This document shows positions 63,406 through 64,000 of a stretch of 64,000 bases of DNA, piece by piece (positions within the stretch are counted from its first letter, which is position 1; the number at the start of each line of letters is the position of its first letter). Below the pieces are notes generated by a model. It was not told the DNA's origin, did no database searches, and saw only the letters and a list, made by a program, of their open reading frames with translations. Where the stretch lies: NCBI GenBank assembly GCA_013397865.1, contig VZTI01000933.1:805867-869866 (forward strand), given 5' to 3'. The position numbers and the translations under genes are program-made. Source of the stretch: Struthidea cinerea (Eukaryota > Chordata > Aves > Passeriformes > Corcoracidae).

Positions 63406-64000
63406 CAAACTGATAAAGCATGGGGCAGACTGCATTTTTTGGTCTCCCTAAGACATATTTCACCCAACACGCACCATGTACAGCATTAGATGACAACACC
63501 CTTGAAGAGATTGTTTTGCACAGAAGAGTTTGTGACTCATCAAGAAGAAAGGTGAGTTCTGCTGAATATATAATGCCAACTTTGACAGGAAATCTATGTT
63601 TCCACTAAGAGGCAGAGTATCAAATTAGCAAAACAGCACAGTTCCAGAAAACTGCAGCTCAGCAGTTAACTTATGCAAGTGATGAACTTGGCATAAGTGA
63701 CCTGAAGATTCCACCTCCTAGGAAACCCTCACATCTGTGATAAAACCAGAGTGATTAACATGCATGACTCTCCCTGGCTGTACACCACTGATGTGGGGCC
63801 ATGCTGGGGCAGATCCACCTGGCTGTGTCGGACCTGCTCTGGATGTGGAGGCAAACGGGGTGACACATCAAAAGGTGGTGTTGCCATGCCCCTGCACCTC
63901 TTGACCTCTATTTTTAAATGTCAGCAATCAGCAAGGATGGTAGTGCTGTGGCTTTGCCTCCACCTCCACAATACAGCTGAAAAAACCCAAACGATGGGGA
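63406..64000. other. Non-coding stretch to the window end
   Basis: Single-copy DNA with a consensus-like GGTGAGTT donor word at 63551 but no matching acceptor I could defend. No gene supported. Confidence 0.5.

Noticed and set aside
62851..63489. 212-aa open frame on the plus strand
   Set aside because: More than half of it is the antisense of LTR A4, and the same frame recurs in the other LTR copies. No start context or domain.
1..64000. CRISPR arrays, operons, phage or bacterial systems
   Set aside because: No spaced direct repeats, no ribosome-binding sites with long frames; all repeats are of vertebrate type.

Overview
This window looks like nuclear DNA from a bird, most likely a passerine. 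Three things point there. There are short 3'-end fragments of CR1 LINEs, the dominant avian retrotransposon (near 5.25, 45.4 and 50.9 kb). There is a tRNA-Ile-derived SINE with a CR1-like tail, the architecture of TguSINE1 in songbirds (23.4 kb). There are nine short, fairly young solo LTRs with 6-bp target duplications, typical of songbird class II (ERVK-like) elements. Base composition is AT-biased, CpG is depleted and stop codons are frequent in all frames, as expected of vertebrate intergenic or intronic DNA.

Layout. I find no protein-coding gene, tRNA, rRNA or recognisable small RNA gene that I can support. The longest open frames (178 aa at 6859-7395 minus, 193 aa at 10913-11494 plus, 212 aa at 62851-63489 plus) are either low-information chance frames or run through an LTR. 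The clear features are: LTR family A, four copies (2160-2548 minus, 18105-18488 plus, 46727-47104 minus, 63012-63400 minus); LTR family B, four copies (9754-10120 minus, 13709-14081 minus, 37822-38196 minus, 42308-42687 plus); and LTR family C, one copy (13429-14100 minus), split by a B insertion inside it. To these add the CR1 fragments, the SINE and several simple repeats, the best being a 55-bp AC run at 11851-11905.

The rest is single-copy non-coding sequence, either a gene desert or one long intron. Several AT-rich, homeobox-motif-rich stretches (15.7, 27.6, 28.4, 47.8-48.4, 56.3 and 62.4 kb) look like conserved non-coding elements, and a small CpG-dense patch lies at 3.85-4.0 kb. Those calls rest on texture and motifs only and need an alignment.

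The strongest results are structural: the nested LTR-in-LTR at 13.4-14.1 kb, resolved to the base on both sides; exact or near-exact 6-bp target duplications at most LTRs, showing independent insertions followed by LTR-LTR recombination; two B subfamilies occurring as neighbouring pairs; and a 13-bp CpG-containing direct repeat bracketing about 220 bp at 50.5-50.8 kb. I did not find a new gene system.
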